Source: UBA6183 sp034676125 (GTDB lineage: Bacteria > Bacteroidota > Bacteroidia > UKL13-3). Taken from it: a stretch of 64,000 nt of DNA. This document shows positions 35,815 to 43,736 of this stretch, one piece after another. The notes beneath the pieces are model-generated. The model did no database searches, was not told where the DNA came from, and saw only the letters and a list, made by a program, of their open reading frames with translations. The stretch is taken from assembly GCA_034676125.1 (NCBI GenBank), contig JAUCCO010000002.1, positions 1-64,000 of the forward strand, in the 5' to 3' direction. Within the stretch, counting starts at the first letter, position 1. The number at the start of each line of letters is the position of its first letter. The position numbers and the translations under genes were made by a program.

Positions 35815-36798
35815 ATGTTAAGTACAAAAGTGAAGTATTTTTTTGTTATTGTTTTTATAACTGGCTTGTCTGGTTTTTTTATTCATGCTACTTTAACTGA
35901 TGATGACAAAATTCAAAAAGAGTTTGAAACCTATTACAAGATATACTCTTTGGCCACGCCTGATAAACTTATGTTTGCAAACGAAGAAGTTCCTGTTACA
36001 GATTTTGATGTACAAGAGCGTTACGACCGCGAAATATTAACAAACGTGTATTGGCAATCGCAAACTTTGTTGATGATAAAACGTGCGCATAAATTTTTTC
36101 CGATAGTTGAAACTATTTTGCGTAAAAATCAAATTCCAGACGACATGAAATATGTTGTTTTAGCCGAAAGCGGACTACAAAATTTAGTTTCTCCTGCAAA
36201 CGCATCAGGTTATTGGCAATTTTTAGAAGGTACTGCAAAAGGATATGGACTAGAAGTAAATGCAGATGTTGATGAACGTTATAATATCGAAAAATCTACA
36301 GAGGCTGCTTGTAAGTATTTTACCGAAGCCTATAAAGTATTTAACAGTTGGGCACTTGTAGCTGCATCATACAATATGGGTATTGATGGTGTACGTAGGC
36401 AGTTGCAACAACAAGGTGTAAGTAACTATTACGATTTGTTTTTAAATACAGAAACATCTAGATATGTGTTTAGAATTTTAGCCATCAAACAAATAGTAGA
36501 AAAACCACAAAGTTATGGCTTCAATGTTACTGCAAATCATAAGTATACTTTAGCTAAAACTATAAAAGTTAGGGTTAACCGCAGCATTCCAGATTTAATA
36601 AAATATGGTTTAGATAATGCAACTACTTATAAAGATATTAAAGTACTAAATCCGTGGTTACGCACCAGAAAATTAACTGTTGATGGTGGTAAAATTTACT
36701 ATATAGAATTGCCTAAAGATAAAGTTAAATCAAATAGTTGGTACCAAAAAGTAAGTAATGATACTATTGATATTGAACAAACTAATTTGTTGAACTAA
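35815..36798 (+). CDS. Lytic transglycosylase (MltD-like, GH23)
   Basis: A 327-residue envelope enzyme that cleaves glycan strands with formation of 1,6-anhydroMurNAc. After an N-terminal membrane or signal segment (KVKYFFVIVFITGLSGFFI) comes the SLT domain. The catalytic Glu lies in YVVLAESGLQNLVSPANASGYWQFLEGTAKGYGL, followed by DERYNIEKSTEAACKYF and ALVAASYNMG. The C-terminal part lacks a clear LysM repeat. The strong promoter box excludes the longer TTG start at 35782. Confidence 0.92.
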   Translation: MLSTKVKYFFVIVFITGLSGFFIHATLTDDDKIQKEFETYYKIYSLATPDKLMFANEEVPVTDFDVQERYDREILTNVYWQSQTLLMIKRAHKFFPIVETILRKNQIPDDMKYVVLAESGLQNLVSPANASGYWQFLEGTAKGYGLEVNADVDERYNIEKSTEAACKYFTEAYKVFNSWALVAASYNMGIDGVRRQLQQQGVSNYYDLFLNTETSRYVFRILAIKQIVEKPQSYGFNVTANHKYTLAKTIKVRVNRSIPDLIKYGLDNATTYKDIKVLNPWLRTRKLTVDGGKIYYIELPKDKVKSNSWYQKVSNDTIDIEQTNLLN

Positions 36799-36808
36799 CA
36801 CCGTATTT

Positions 36809-37390
36809 TTAAGCTTTTTTGTATAAGCCATTTGTAATAATATACTCGGCAACTTTATCAGGTACTAAATATTTTATCGACTTATTTGCTTGCAACATTT
36901 CTCTAATATAAGTTGATGAAATATTAAGCAACGGAACTTCAAATATTTTTATTTTATCATTATTAGCCAGCAATGGATTTTCATGAAAACCAACTCTTCG
37001 GTATACAAATATCTCGTGGTTGTTGATGATGGTTTGGTAATCTTTCCATAAATGAAATGATTGCAAATTATCGCCACCAATAATGGGTACAAAAGTGTAG
37101 TTTGGATGGGCCTTTTGCAGTTCAGCTAAAGTATTTACAGTGTAAGAAGGTCGAGGTAAGTTAAACTCAAAATCGCTTGCTTTAAAACGTTCGTCACCAT
37201 TTATAGCTAATTTTAGCATCTCAAGTCTTATCGTTTCGTTTAATAAAGTTCCGTTTGCTTTAAATGGATTTTGAGGAGAAACAATAAACCAAATTTGATC
37301 AAGCTGGGTGAACTGTACAAAGTAATTTGCAATTAACAAATGCCCGGTATGAACAGGGTTAAATGAGCCAAAAAATAAACCAATTTTCAT
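36809..37390 (-). CDS. nadD: Nicotinate-nucleotide adenylyltransferase
   Basis: Cytosolic enzyme joining nicotinate mononucleotide and ATP to form deamido-NAD. The 193-residue product has the nucleotidyltransferase motif GSFNPVHTGHLLIA at the N-terminus, IIGGDNLQSFHLWKDY in the middle and the C-terminal ISSTYIREML, all characteristic of NadD. It follows gmk on the same strand with a 6-nt gap, and yicC lies further upstream, so the three probably form one operon. Confidence 0.96.
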   Translation of the reverse strand: MKIGLFFGSFNPVHTGHLLIANYFVQFTQLDQIWFIVSPQNPFKANGTLLNETIRLEMLKLAINGDERFKASDFEFNLPRPSYTVNTLAELQKAHPNYTFVPIIGGDNLQSFHLWKDYQTIINNHEIFVYRRVGFHENPLLANNDKIKIFEVPLLNISSTYIREMLQANKSIKYLVPDKVAEYIITNGLYKKA

Positions 37391-37396
37391 GATGTA

Positions 37397-38005
37397 TTAT
37401 TTGGTTAAAAATTTATTTATTAAATCCTCCGCAACGATAAGTGCATCCGAAAGATTTTCATTTATTAATACATATTCAAACCTGTTTTCGTATTGTAATT
37501 CTTCAACAGCTTTATCAATTCTTATACGCAAAGTTTCTTCTGTTTCTGTTGATCTAAACCTTAGCCTTTCTTCTAGCGTTTTTATACTTGGTGGCTTAAC
37601 AAATACAGCCAATGCATTTTCGCCAAAATGTTTTTTTATGTTTAGTCCGCCTTCTACATCTACATCAAAAATAACCGCTTTGCCGTGCTCCCAAATCCTA
37701 TCAACTTCTGATTTTAAAGTGCCATAAAAGTTTCCACCATACACTTCTTCATGCTCTAAAAATTCATTGTTGTCTATTCTAGTTTTAAACTCCTCGTGCG
37801 ATAAAAAATAATAATCTTTTCCATCAATTTCATTCGATCGTTTGTCACGTGTGCAAGCACTTACCGAAAATGCTAAACGGTCATCTATAGAAAGTAAGTG
37901 TTTTACAATGGTAGTTTTACCAGAGCCCGAAGGAGCACAAAAAATAATTACTTTCTTAAAATTGGTACTAGTTTTTTTGTCAAATAAAGTATCTTTAATA
38001 CTCAT
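37397..38005 (-). CDS. gmk: Guanylate kinase
   Basis: Phosphorylates GMP to GDP with ATP. The 202-residue product has the P-loop FCAPSGSGKTT at about residues 21-31. The GMP-binding segment is SVSACTRDKRSNEIDGKDYYFLSHEEF and EVYGGNFYGTLKSEVD, followed by DVDVEGGLNIKKHFG and the lid RLRFRSTETEETLRIR. The ATG at 38005 is preferred; a TTG directly before it adds one residue. Confidence 0.97.
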   Translation of the reverse strand: MSIKDTLFDKKTSTNFKKVIIFCAPSGSGKTTIVKHLLSIDDRLAFSVSACTRDKRSNEIDGKDYYFLSHEEFKTRIDNNEFLEHEEVYGGNFYGTLKSEVDRIWEHGKAVIFDVDVEGGLNIKKHFGENALAVFVKPPSIKTLEERLRFRSTETEETLRIRIDKAVEELQYENRFEYVLINENLSDALIVAEDLINKFLTK

Positions 38006-38050
38006 CAAATTTATTTAAAAATGAAATTGTTAATTGTTTAATAACGTAGC

Positions 38051-38920
38051 TTAAATAATATTATTTATTTGCTCTTTAATTTTCTCTAATTCATCTTTCA
38101 TTTCAACCACACGTTGTTGAATTTTAAAATGATTAGCCTTACTGCCAATGGTATTAATTTCTCTTCCCATTTCTTGTGCAATAAACCCTAGTTTTTTACC
38201 AGCCGATTTTGTTTGCATTGTTTCTAAAAAGTAGCTACAATGCTGAATTAGCCTGGTTTTTTCTTCACTTATGTCAAGTTTTTCTATGTAATAAATCAAC
38301 TCTTGTTCAAACCTATTTTTGTCCCAGTTTTCTTCTTTTAGTTGAGCCAATTCACCTTCAATTCGGCCTCTAATTGTTTGCATTCTTTCCGCTTCTAAAG
38401 CTTCTACTTCGCTAACAAGATGCATAATTGCTTGGGTCATTCGGCTTAATTCATGGGCCAACATATCACCTTCTTTTTGCCTAAATTTTTCAAACTCTGT
38501 AAATGCTAAATTAACAGCATGCATTAAAGTTTTTAAATCTTCTTCGTTGTTTTCATCCTCTATTGGCTGAAACAAATTTGGCATTTGCAAGAGTGTAGAT
38601 GATAACAAATCTGGATTTAAACCTGCACTGTTACAAACCTGTGTTAATTCACCTAAGTAATAAGCTGCCACATCTTTATTAATAGGCATTACTTTATCTT
38701 CAGCACGTTTAAATTGAACGTTTAAATTTATCTGAGCACTTCCGCGTTCAACCAATTTAGTAAGTTCTTTACGCACCTCGTGATCTTTACTTTGCCAAAC
38801 TTTTGGCATACGTAAGTTTATTTCTAAAAATTTATTATTTAGCGATTTAATTTCGGCCTTTATGGTAAAACGTTCTGTGTCTACCTCAGCCTGACCGTAG
38901 CCGGTCATTGATCTTAGCAT
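38051..38920 (-). CDS. yicC: YicC family endoribonuclease-like protein
   Basis: A 289-residue cytosolic protein of the YicC/YloC family, now regarded as an endoribonuclease family. The N-terminus LRSMTGYGQAEVDTERFTIKAEIKSLNNKFLEINLRMPK and the C-terminus CSYFLETMQTKSAGKKLGFIAQEMGREINTIGSKAN are diagnostic. The ATG at 38920 is chosen because it begins the conserved LRSMTGYG block and a strong promoter lies at 38936-38966, inside any longer reading. It is first in the yicC-gmk-nadD run. Confidence 0.94.
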   Translation of the reverse strand: MLRSMTGYGQAEVDTERFTIKAEIKSLNNKFLEINLRMPKVWQSKDHEVRKELTKLVERGSAQINLNVQFKRAEDKVMPINKDVAAYYLGELTQVCNSAGLNPDLLSSTLLQMPNLFQPIEDENNEEDLKTLMHAVNLAFTEFEKFRQKEGDMLAHELSRMTQAIMHLVSEVEALEAERMQTIRGRIEGELAQLKEENWDKNRFEQELIYYIEKLDISEEKTRLIQHCSYFLETMQTKSAGKKLGFIAQEMGREINTIGSKANHFKIQQRVVEMKDELEKIKEQINNII

Positions 38921-38935
38921 AATTTTATCTTTGCA

Positions 38936-38966
38936 CAAAAGTAACATAAACACAGTAAACCACAAA
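38936..38966 (-). promoter_or_regulatory. Promoter of yicC-gmk-nadD
   Basis: On the minus strand TTTG (38966-38963), a 19-nt spacer and TACTTTTG (38943-38936) match the consensus perfectly. Transcription should start near 38931, about 11 nt before the yicC ATG. Confidence 0.82.
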
Positions 38967-39040
38967 GCTCGAATGTGTGCTACTAATTATTGCAATTTTC
39001 TCTTATGTTTTCTCCAATTTTGGGGTTGATATAATTATAA

Positions 39041-39075
39041 AAATTAAGGCCAATTGATTTTACTCAATTGGCCTT
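39041..39075 (-). terminator. Terminator after the 34-residue membrane peptide gene
   Basis: A perfect 12-bp stem (39046-39057 with 39064-39075) and a 6-nt loop, followed on the minus strand by a T-rich stretch. It lies 7 nt after the stop of the small gene at 39083. Confidence 0.8.
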
Positions 39076-39082
39076 AGTGATA

Positions 39083-39187
39083 TTATTTTGTGAAATAGTT
39101 TGCAATTAAACCAATGATGATTATTGCTGCAAAAACGAGTCCTACAATTAGGTTACCACGGTCTTGTGATTTATCTTGATTACTCAT
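39083..39187 (-). CDS. 34-residue single-helix membrane peptide
   Basis: An ATG at 39187 opens 34 codons: a hydrophilic N-terminus (MSNQDKSQDRGN), one membrane helix (LIVGLVFAAIIIIGLIANYF) and a short TK end. A strong terminator starts 7 nt after the stop, as expected for a real transcription unit. It stands alone between yicC and an AT-rich gap. No family assigned; the charge pattern suggests the N-terminus is cytosolic or unconstrained. Confidence 0.55.
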   Translation of the reverse strand: MSNQDKSQDRGNLIVGLVFAAIIIIGLIANYFTK

Positions 39188-39382
39188 AAAATTAAAGAAT
39201 TATAAATTGAACTTATACCGAAAGCACATTCAATATAGTTCAATTTCGGCTCTGGCATAATTGAACTATTTTGCTGTAGCATCGGCATTACCATTGTATA
39301 ATTATTTTTTAGTTTGTACTAAAAAATAATTGCAATTGGTATTACATTACTTTTGGTTGTAGCTAGTGGTGTAAGTCTTGTC
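39188..39382. other. Intergenic stretch with two long perfect inverted repeats
   Basis: No gene seen. It holds an 11-bp inverted repeat (39235-39245 with 39259-39269, AATTGAACTAT) and a 14-bp inverted repeat (39300-39313 with 39318-39331, 4-nt loop). The motif AATTGAACT also occurs once more near 39206-39214. The second repeat could end transcription in either direction. Confidence 0.55.
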
Positions 39383-39718
39383 TTATATTCTTAGCACGTT
39401 ATTTAATAAATATAACGCTGAGTATATCTGCATCTCACTCGTTAAAAACAAACGAACAAGACACTTATATTTTGTTGCCGAAAAGTAAGTTGTATTTAGT
39501 TTGTAACTAGGAGTGATGCTGTTTTTAATACTAGTTATACTGGTATTAGTTAAACCAGTATCAAACCTTAAAGCACTATTAAATGTGGTTTCTACTTTGG
39601 CTGAATATTTAAGTTCACTCGCACCATTAATTTGATTGCACGCAATGGTTGTATTGGTATTTAATATACCAATTAACTGTGCAATAAATACAATCAATAT
39701 GTGCTTAACCACTTTCAA
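39383..39718 (-). CDS. Possible short exported protein after hutH
   Basis: An open frame of 111 codons starts at TTG 39718, 6 nt after the hutH stop. Its N-terminus looks like a signal peptide (VKHILIVFIAQLIGILNTN), followed by a Ser/Thr/Asn-rich part and a different-looking hydrophobic end. There is no ATG until near the end. It may be real, a decayed gene or chance. No family recognised. Confidence 0.33.
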   Translation of the reverse strand: MKVVKHILIVFIAQLIGILNTNTTIACNQINGASELKYSAKVETTFNSALRFDTGLTNTSITSIKNSITPSYKLNTTYFSATKYKCLVRLFLTSEMQIYSALYLLNNVLRI

Positions 39719-39724
39719 TACTCT

Positions 39725-41212
39725 TTAATTATTCTGTATAAAATTTACCGAAGCTTCAATATCTAAATACAAAGCCCTATCTGCTTTGTTAAATGATACA
39801 TTTTTACGGAATTGTGCAACAAAAGTTTCTACAAAAGTCGATGATTTTGCTGGTCTGCGAAATTCTAAAGCTTGAGCAGCATTTAATAATTCTATGGCCA
39901 ATACGCGTTGGGTATTTTCTACCACTTTATAGCATTTTGTAGCAGCATTTGCTCCCATACTTACATGGTCTTCTTGGCCATTGCTACTAACAATACTATC
40001 TACACTTGCAGGTGTACATAATTGTTTGCTTTGGCTAACAATACTTGCAGCGGTATATTGTGGAATCATAAAGCCAGAATTTAAACCTGGGTTTGGTGTT
40101 AAAAATGCGGGTAAATTTCTTAAACCTGCTATTAACTGAAAAGTTCTTCGCTCGCTAATACTGCCTAACTCTGCCACTGCAATTGCTAAAAAATCTAATA
40201 CCAAAGCAAGTGGTTGGCCATGAAAGTTTCCACCGGATAAAATCAAGTCTTCATCAACAAAAATATTTGGATTATCGGTAACCGAATTCATCTCCGTTTC
40301 TATAACTGATGCAGCGTATTCTATGGTATCATAGCTTGCACCATGTACTTGAGGTATACAACGGAAAGAATAAGGATCTTGTACTTGTACTTTTAGTTGT
40401 TTTGTGATTTCGCTATCGGCCAATAATTCCCTAATTTGTTTAGCCGTTTCTAGTTGTCCTTTATGTGCACGTATTTGGTGTAGTTGTTCTGTAAATGGTT
40501 CAATTTTAGCATCAAATGCATCAATACTTACAGCTGAAATTTGGTTGGCATGTTTGTATAAATGTTGAGCAGTTAAAATATTATGTACGCCATAAGCCAA
40601 CATAAATTGAGTTCCATTAATTAATGCTAATCCTTCTTTTGATTGAAGCGAAATAGGCTCAATTTTATGTTCATTTAAAATATCAATACTTGGCACCCTA
40701 TTCCAATTGCCATTTGTATTTTTCCATACCTCACCCAGACCTAATAATGGCAATGATAAGTGCGCAAGCGGAGCCAAATCACCACTAGCACCTAACGAAC
40801 CTTGTTGGTAAACTACAGGTAAAATATCGTTGTTAAAAAAGTAAATTAACCTATTAACCGTTATTAATTGCACACCGCTATGGCCATAACTAAGTGATTG
40901 TATTTTTAATAACAACATGAGTTTAACCACGTCTCTTGGTACAAAATCTCCGGTGCCACAAGCGTGAGATAACAATAAGTTTTGTTGTAATTGAGTTAAA
41001 TCTGCATCAGAAATTTGTGTGTTGCACAAAGAACCAAAGCCAGTATTAATGCCATAAAAAACAGCATCTTTTTTACTCATTTTTTCATTTAAATAATCCC
41101 TACAAGCTGTGATTTTTTGTTCGGCTTGGTTTGATAAAACAAGTTGTTTTTCTGTTTTAATAATTAACGCTACTTCGGCTAACGTAAGCTGAGGGTTTAT
41201 GTGATGATGCAT
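39725..41212 (-). CDS. hutH: Histidine ammonia-lyase
   Basis: Converts L-histidine to urocanate and ammonia, the first step of histidine breakdown. The 495-residue enzyme carries the MIO-forming triad A142-S143-G144 in GSLGASGDLAPLAHL, with FYGINTGFGSLC near the N-terminus and YSFRCIPQVHGAS in the middle. It lies 13 nt after rocD on the same strand; the other hut genes are not here. Ring-ammonia lyases acting on Tyr or Phe share this fold, so histidine specificity rests on overall similarity. Confidence 0.92.
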   Translation of the reverse strand: MHHHINPQLTLAEVALIIKTEKQLVLSNQAEQKITACRDYLNEKMSKKDAVFYGINTGFGSLCNTQISDADLTQLQQNLLLSHACGTGDFVPRDVVKLMLLLKIQSLSYGHSGVQLITVNRLIYFFNNDILPVVYQQGSLGASGDLAPLAHLSLPLLGLGEVWKNTNGNWNRVPSIDILNEHKIEPISLQSKEGLALINGTQFMLAYGVHNILTAQHLYKHANQISAVSIDAFDAKIEPFTEQLHQIRAHKGQLETAKQIRELLADSEITKQLKVQVQDPYSFRCIPQVHGASYDTIEYAASVIETEMNSVTDNPNIFVDEDLILSGGNFHGQPLALVLDFLAIAVAELGSISERRTFQLIAGLRNLPAFLTPNPGLNSGFMIPQYTAASIVSQSKQLCTPASVDSIVSSNGQEDHVSMGANAATKCYKVVENTQRVLAIELLNAAQALEFRRPAKSSTFVETFVAQFRKNVSFNKADRALYLDIEASVNFIQNN

Positions 41213-41225
41213 GTAAATTAACTAA

Positions 41226-42470
41226 TTATGCTAAGCCTAAAATGGTATGTTCAATAATGTCGCAAGCCTCATTTAACTGAGCTTCGTTAATGGTAAGCGG
41301 AGGAGCAAATCTAATAATATCTCCATGTGTTTGCTTGGCTAATAATCCATTTTCTTTCATTGCTAAACACACATCGTATGCAGTTTTATTTTCGCCATAT
41401 GGTTTAATAATAATGGCATTTAAAAGTCCTTTACCACGCACCAATTCAACCAAATTTGTTTTGGCTTGAAGTTGTATCATTCTGTTGCGGAAAAGTTCCC
41501 CCATTTTGTAAGCATTATCTGCTAAATTTTCATCAATTAAAACTTTTAAAGCTTCCATGGCTACTGCACTTGCTAATGGATTTCCACCGTAAGTGCTGCC
41601 ATGCTCGCCTGGTTTTATGGTTAGCATTACTTCATTGTTAGCCAATACTGCCGATATTGGTAAAACACCACCTGATAAAGCTTTGCCTAATATTACTAAA
41701 TCGGGTTTTACATCGTAATAATCGCAAGCAAGCATTTTACCTGTACGGCATAATCCAGTTTGCACTTCATCGGCAATCATTAACACATTATATTGTGTAC
41801 ATAGCTTTCTTACACCTGCAATATATCCTTCATCTGGTACTACTACACCTGCTTCGCCTTGTATAGGTTCAAACATAAATGCAGCAATATTTGGGTTGGC
41901 CTTAAATGCTTCTTCTAATGCTGTTAAATTATTGTACGGAATTAAACTAAATCCTGGCATAAAAGGACCAAAATTTAAAAAACTACTTGGATCGTTGCTT
42001 GATGAAATAGCAGACATGGTTCGGCCCCAAAAATTACCTTCCACAAATAAAATATGTGCTTGGTTTTCGGCAATACCTTTAACCGTGTAGCCCCATCGTC
42101 TAGCTAATTTTATAGCAGTTTCGCCTCCTTCAACCCCAGTATTCATGGGTAATACTTTATCATAACCAAATAAGTTGGTGATATACTTTTCGTATTCGCC
42201 TAATAAGTTATTATGAAAAGCGCGGCTGGTTAATGTTAATTTTTGTGCTTGGTTTGTTAATGCTTTTATGATGCGCGGGTGGCAGTGGCCTTGGTTTACG
42301 GCACTATATGCTGATAAAAAATCAAAATATTTTTTGCCTTCTACATCATACATAAAAATACCTTCGCCTTTATTAATAACTACAGGCAGCGGGTGGTAGT
42401 TATGTGCACCATGTTGGTCTTCTAAATCTATAAAATACTGTGGATTGTGATCTGTTTTTACCGAATTCAT
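41226..42470 (-). CDS. rocD: Ornithine aminotransferase
   Basis: PLP enzyme moving the delta-amino group of ornithine to 2-oxoglutarate, giving glutamate semialdehyde and glutamate. The 414-residue protein has NYHPLPVVINKGEGIFMYDVEGKKYFDFLSAYSAVNQGHCHP at the N-terminus, MNTGVEGGETAIKLARRWGY, DEVQTGLCRTGKM and the PLP lysine K263 in LVILGKALSGGVLP. The ATG at 42470 is supported by the -7 box four nt upstream. With hutH it feeds histidine and arginine carbon towards glutamate. Confidence 0.95.
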   Translation of the reverse strand: MNSVKTDHNPQYFIDLEDQHGAHNYHPLPVVINKGEGIFMYDVEGKKYFDFLSAYSAVNQGHCHPRIIKALTNQAQKLTLTSRAFHNNLLGEYEKYITNLFGYDKVLPMNTGVEGGETAIKLARRWGYTVKGIAENQAHILFVEGNFWGRTMSAISSSNDPSSFLNFGPFMPGFSLIPYNNLTALEEAFKANPNIAAFMFEPIQGEAGVVVPDEGYIAGVRKLCTQYNVLMIADEVQTGLCRTGKMLACDYYDVKPDLVILGKALSGGVLPISAVLANNEVMLTIKPGEHGSTYGGNPLASAVAMEALKVLIDENLADNAYKMGELFRNRMIQLQAKTNLVELVRGKGLLNAIIIKPYGENKTAYDVCLAMKENGLLAKQTHGDIIRFAPPLTINEAQLNEACDIIEHTILGLA

Positions 42471-42474
42471 GCGC

Positions 42475-42505
42475 CAAAAATAGGCCAATTAACCCGTATA
42501 TAAAA
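42475..42505 (-). promoter_or_regulatory. Promoter of rocD-hutH
   Basis: On the minus strand TATTTTTG (42482-42475) is preceded by a 19-nt spacer and TTTT (42505-42502), one base off the -33 consensus. Four nt separate the box from the ATG at 42470, so the transcript is predicted to lack a leader. Confidence 0.6.
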
Positions 42506-42564
42506 GTTAAGGGTTGTACTTTACATTAGTGGTAATTATGCAGTTTTTGTTAAACGTAATAAAT

Positions 42565-42599
42565 AAAAAGCCGCAATAAACGGTTGTTTATTGCGGCTT
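42565..42599 (-). terminator. Terminator after the OmpA-family gene
   Basis: A perfect 14-bp GC-containing stem (42568-42581 with 42586-42599) and a 4-nt loop run into a T-tract on the minus strand. Confidence 0.9.
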
Positions 42600-42623
42600 A
42601 TACAATCTAAAATTTATGTTTAA

Positions 42624-43580
42624 TTATCTTCTATTTTTTTCTATCAACTTATACAATTCATCCAATTTTGGAGATAGTATAATTTCTGTTCTACGGTTTT
42701 TAGCACGTCCATCGGCTGTTTCGTTGCTTGCTTTAGGGTAAAACTCTGCTCTACCAGCAGCTTCTAAACGTTTTGGGTTTACATGATGCTCGTTACTTAA
42801 TAAGCGCACAATACTTAAAGCCCTATCAGCACTTAACGACCAGTTGTCTTCGTACTTAGCAGTTTTAATTGGAATATTATCCGTGTGGCCTTCAATTAAT
42901 ACATCAATATCGGCATTTTTATTTAACACATCTGCTAATGTTTTAATGGCATCTAAACCTTTATCTTCAATTGCGGCACTGCCAGATTTAAACAATAATT
43001 TATCACTTAAAGAAACATATACTTTTCCGTTTTTCATTTCCACACTAATCTCATCAGATTTAAATGCCAATAATGCACGTTTTACGGTATTGTTTAATGC
43101 GTTTAATAATGAATCTTGTTTATTGATTATACCTTGTAATTCTGATAATCTTTTTTCACGTGCTTCAAGCTCTTCTGCTTTTATTTTTAGTGCATTACTA
43201 AAACGTTCGGCATCATTTAAGCTACGTTTCATTAAGTCGTTATACTTTGCATTTAACTCTGCATATTGTGCTTTTAAATCGTTGTTTTTTTCTGTACAAT
43301 CGTTGTATCTAGCGGTAAGTGCTTTGTAAAGTGAATCTAAGTAGCGGTATTCTACACCTCTTTGAGTTGTATCTTTATTAAATGCAACTGTTAAATCATT
43401 TAATGAATCGCGTTGGTTTAACGATTTTTTTAAACGTTTTGATGTAAAAAAATTATACGATTTTTCCTTAAAAGTTTGCGGATCATCATAAATTGATTTT
43501 GGATAGTCTATTTGCCCGAAAGCCTTATTACAGAACAAAATTGCCGTTATTGCTAAGGTTGTAATTATAATTTTTTTCAT
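42624..43580 (-). CDS. OmpA/MotB-domain envelope protein with coiled coil
   Basis: A 318-residue exported protein: signal peptide (MKKIIITTLAITAILFCNKAFGQ), a long coiled coil (about 55-165, KNNDLKAQYAELNAKYNDLMKRS) and a C-terminal OmpA peptidoglycan-binding domain (about 185-305). The last has KLLFKSGSAAIEDKGLDAIKTLADVL, LIEGHTDNIPI, NWSLSADRALSIVRLL and AAGRAEFYPKASNETADGRAKNRRTEI. It should bind the wall from the periplasm and lacks a barrel domain. It is transcribed alone, with terminators on both sides. Confidence 0.92.
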   Translation of the reverse strand: MKKIIITTLAITAILFCNKAFGQIDYPKSIYDDPQTFKEKSYNFFTSKRLKKSLNQRDSLNDLTVAFNKDTTQRGVEYRYLDSLYKALTARYNDCTEKNNDLKAQYAELNAKYNDLMKRSLNDAERFSNALKIKAEELEAREKRLSELQGIINKQDSLLNALNNTVKRALLAFKSDEISVEMKNGKVYVSLSDKLLFKSGSAAIEDKGLDAIKTLADVLNKNADIDVLIEGHTDNIPIKTAKYEDNWSLSADRALSIVRLLSNEHHVNPKRLEAAGRAEFYPKASNETADGRAKNRRTEIILSPKLDELYKLIEKNRR

Positions 43581-43681
43581 ACTAAGCGCATTTTTTATTA
43601 AGCCACAAATTTTAAATTATTATTGGTTTTATAAACGGGATAGTTATACGCAGCTAACATAGTATGTATAACTTAGTGAAC

Positions 43682-43714
43682 AAAAAAAGCCCCGCAACAA
43701 GTTGCGAGGCTTTT
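43682..43714 (-). terminator. Terminator after secDF
   Basis: A 14-bp stem (43685-43698 with 43701-43714), containing a G-U pair on the transcribed strand, runs into seven Ts on the minus strand. The 2-nt loop means the top pair probably opens. Confidence 0.82.
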
Positions 43715-43736
43715 AATTGGTTTAAGTTAATTAAGC

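Noticed and set aside
42844..43329. 161-codon plus-strand frame opposite the OmpA-family gene
   Set aside because: Serine-rich frame mirroring the coiled-coil codons of the real gene; no independent evidence.
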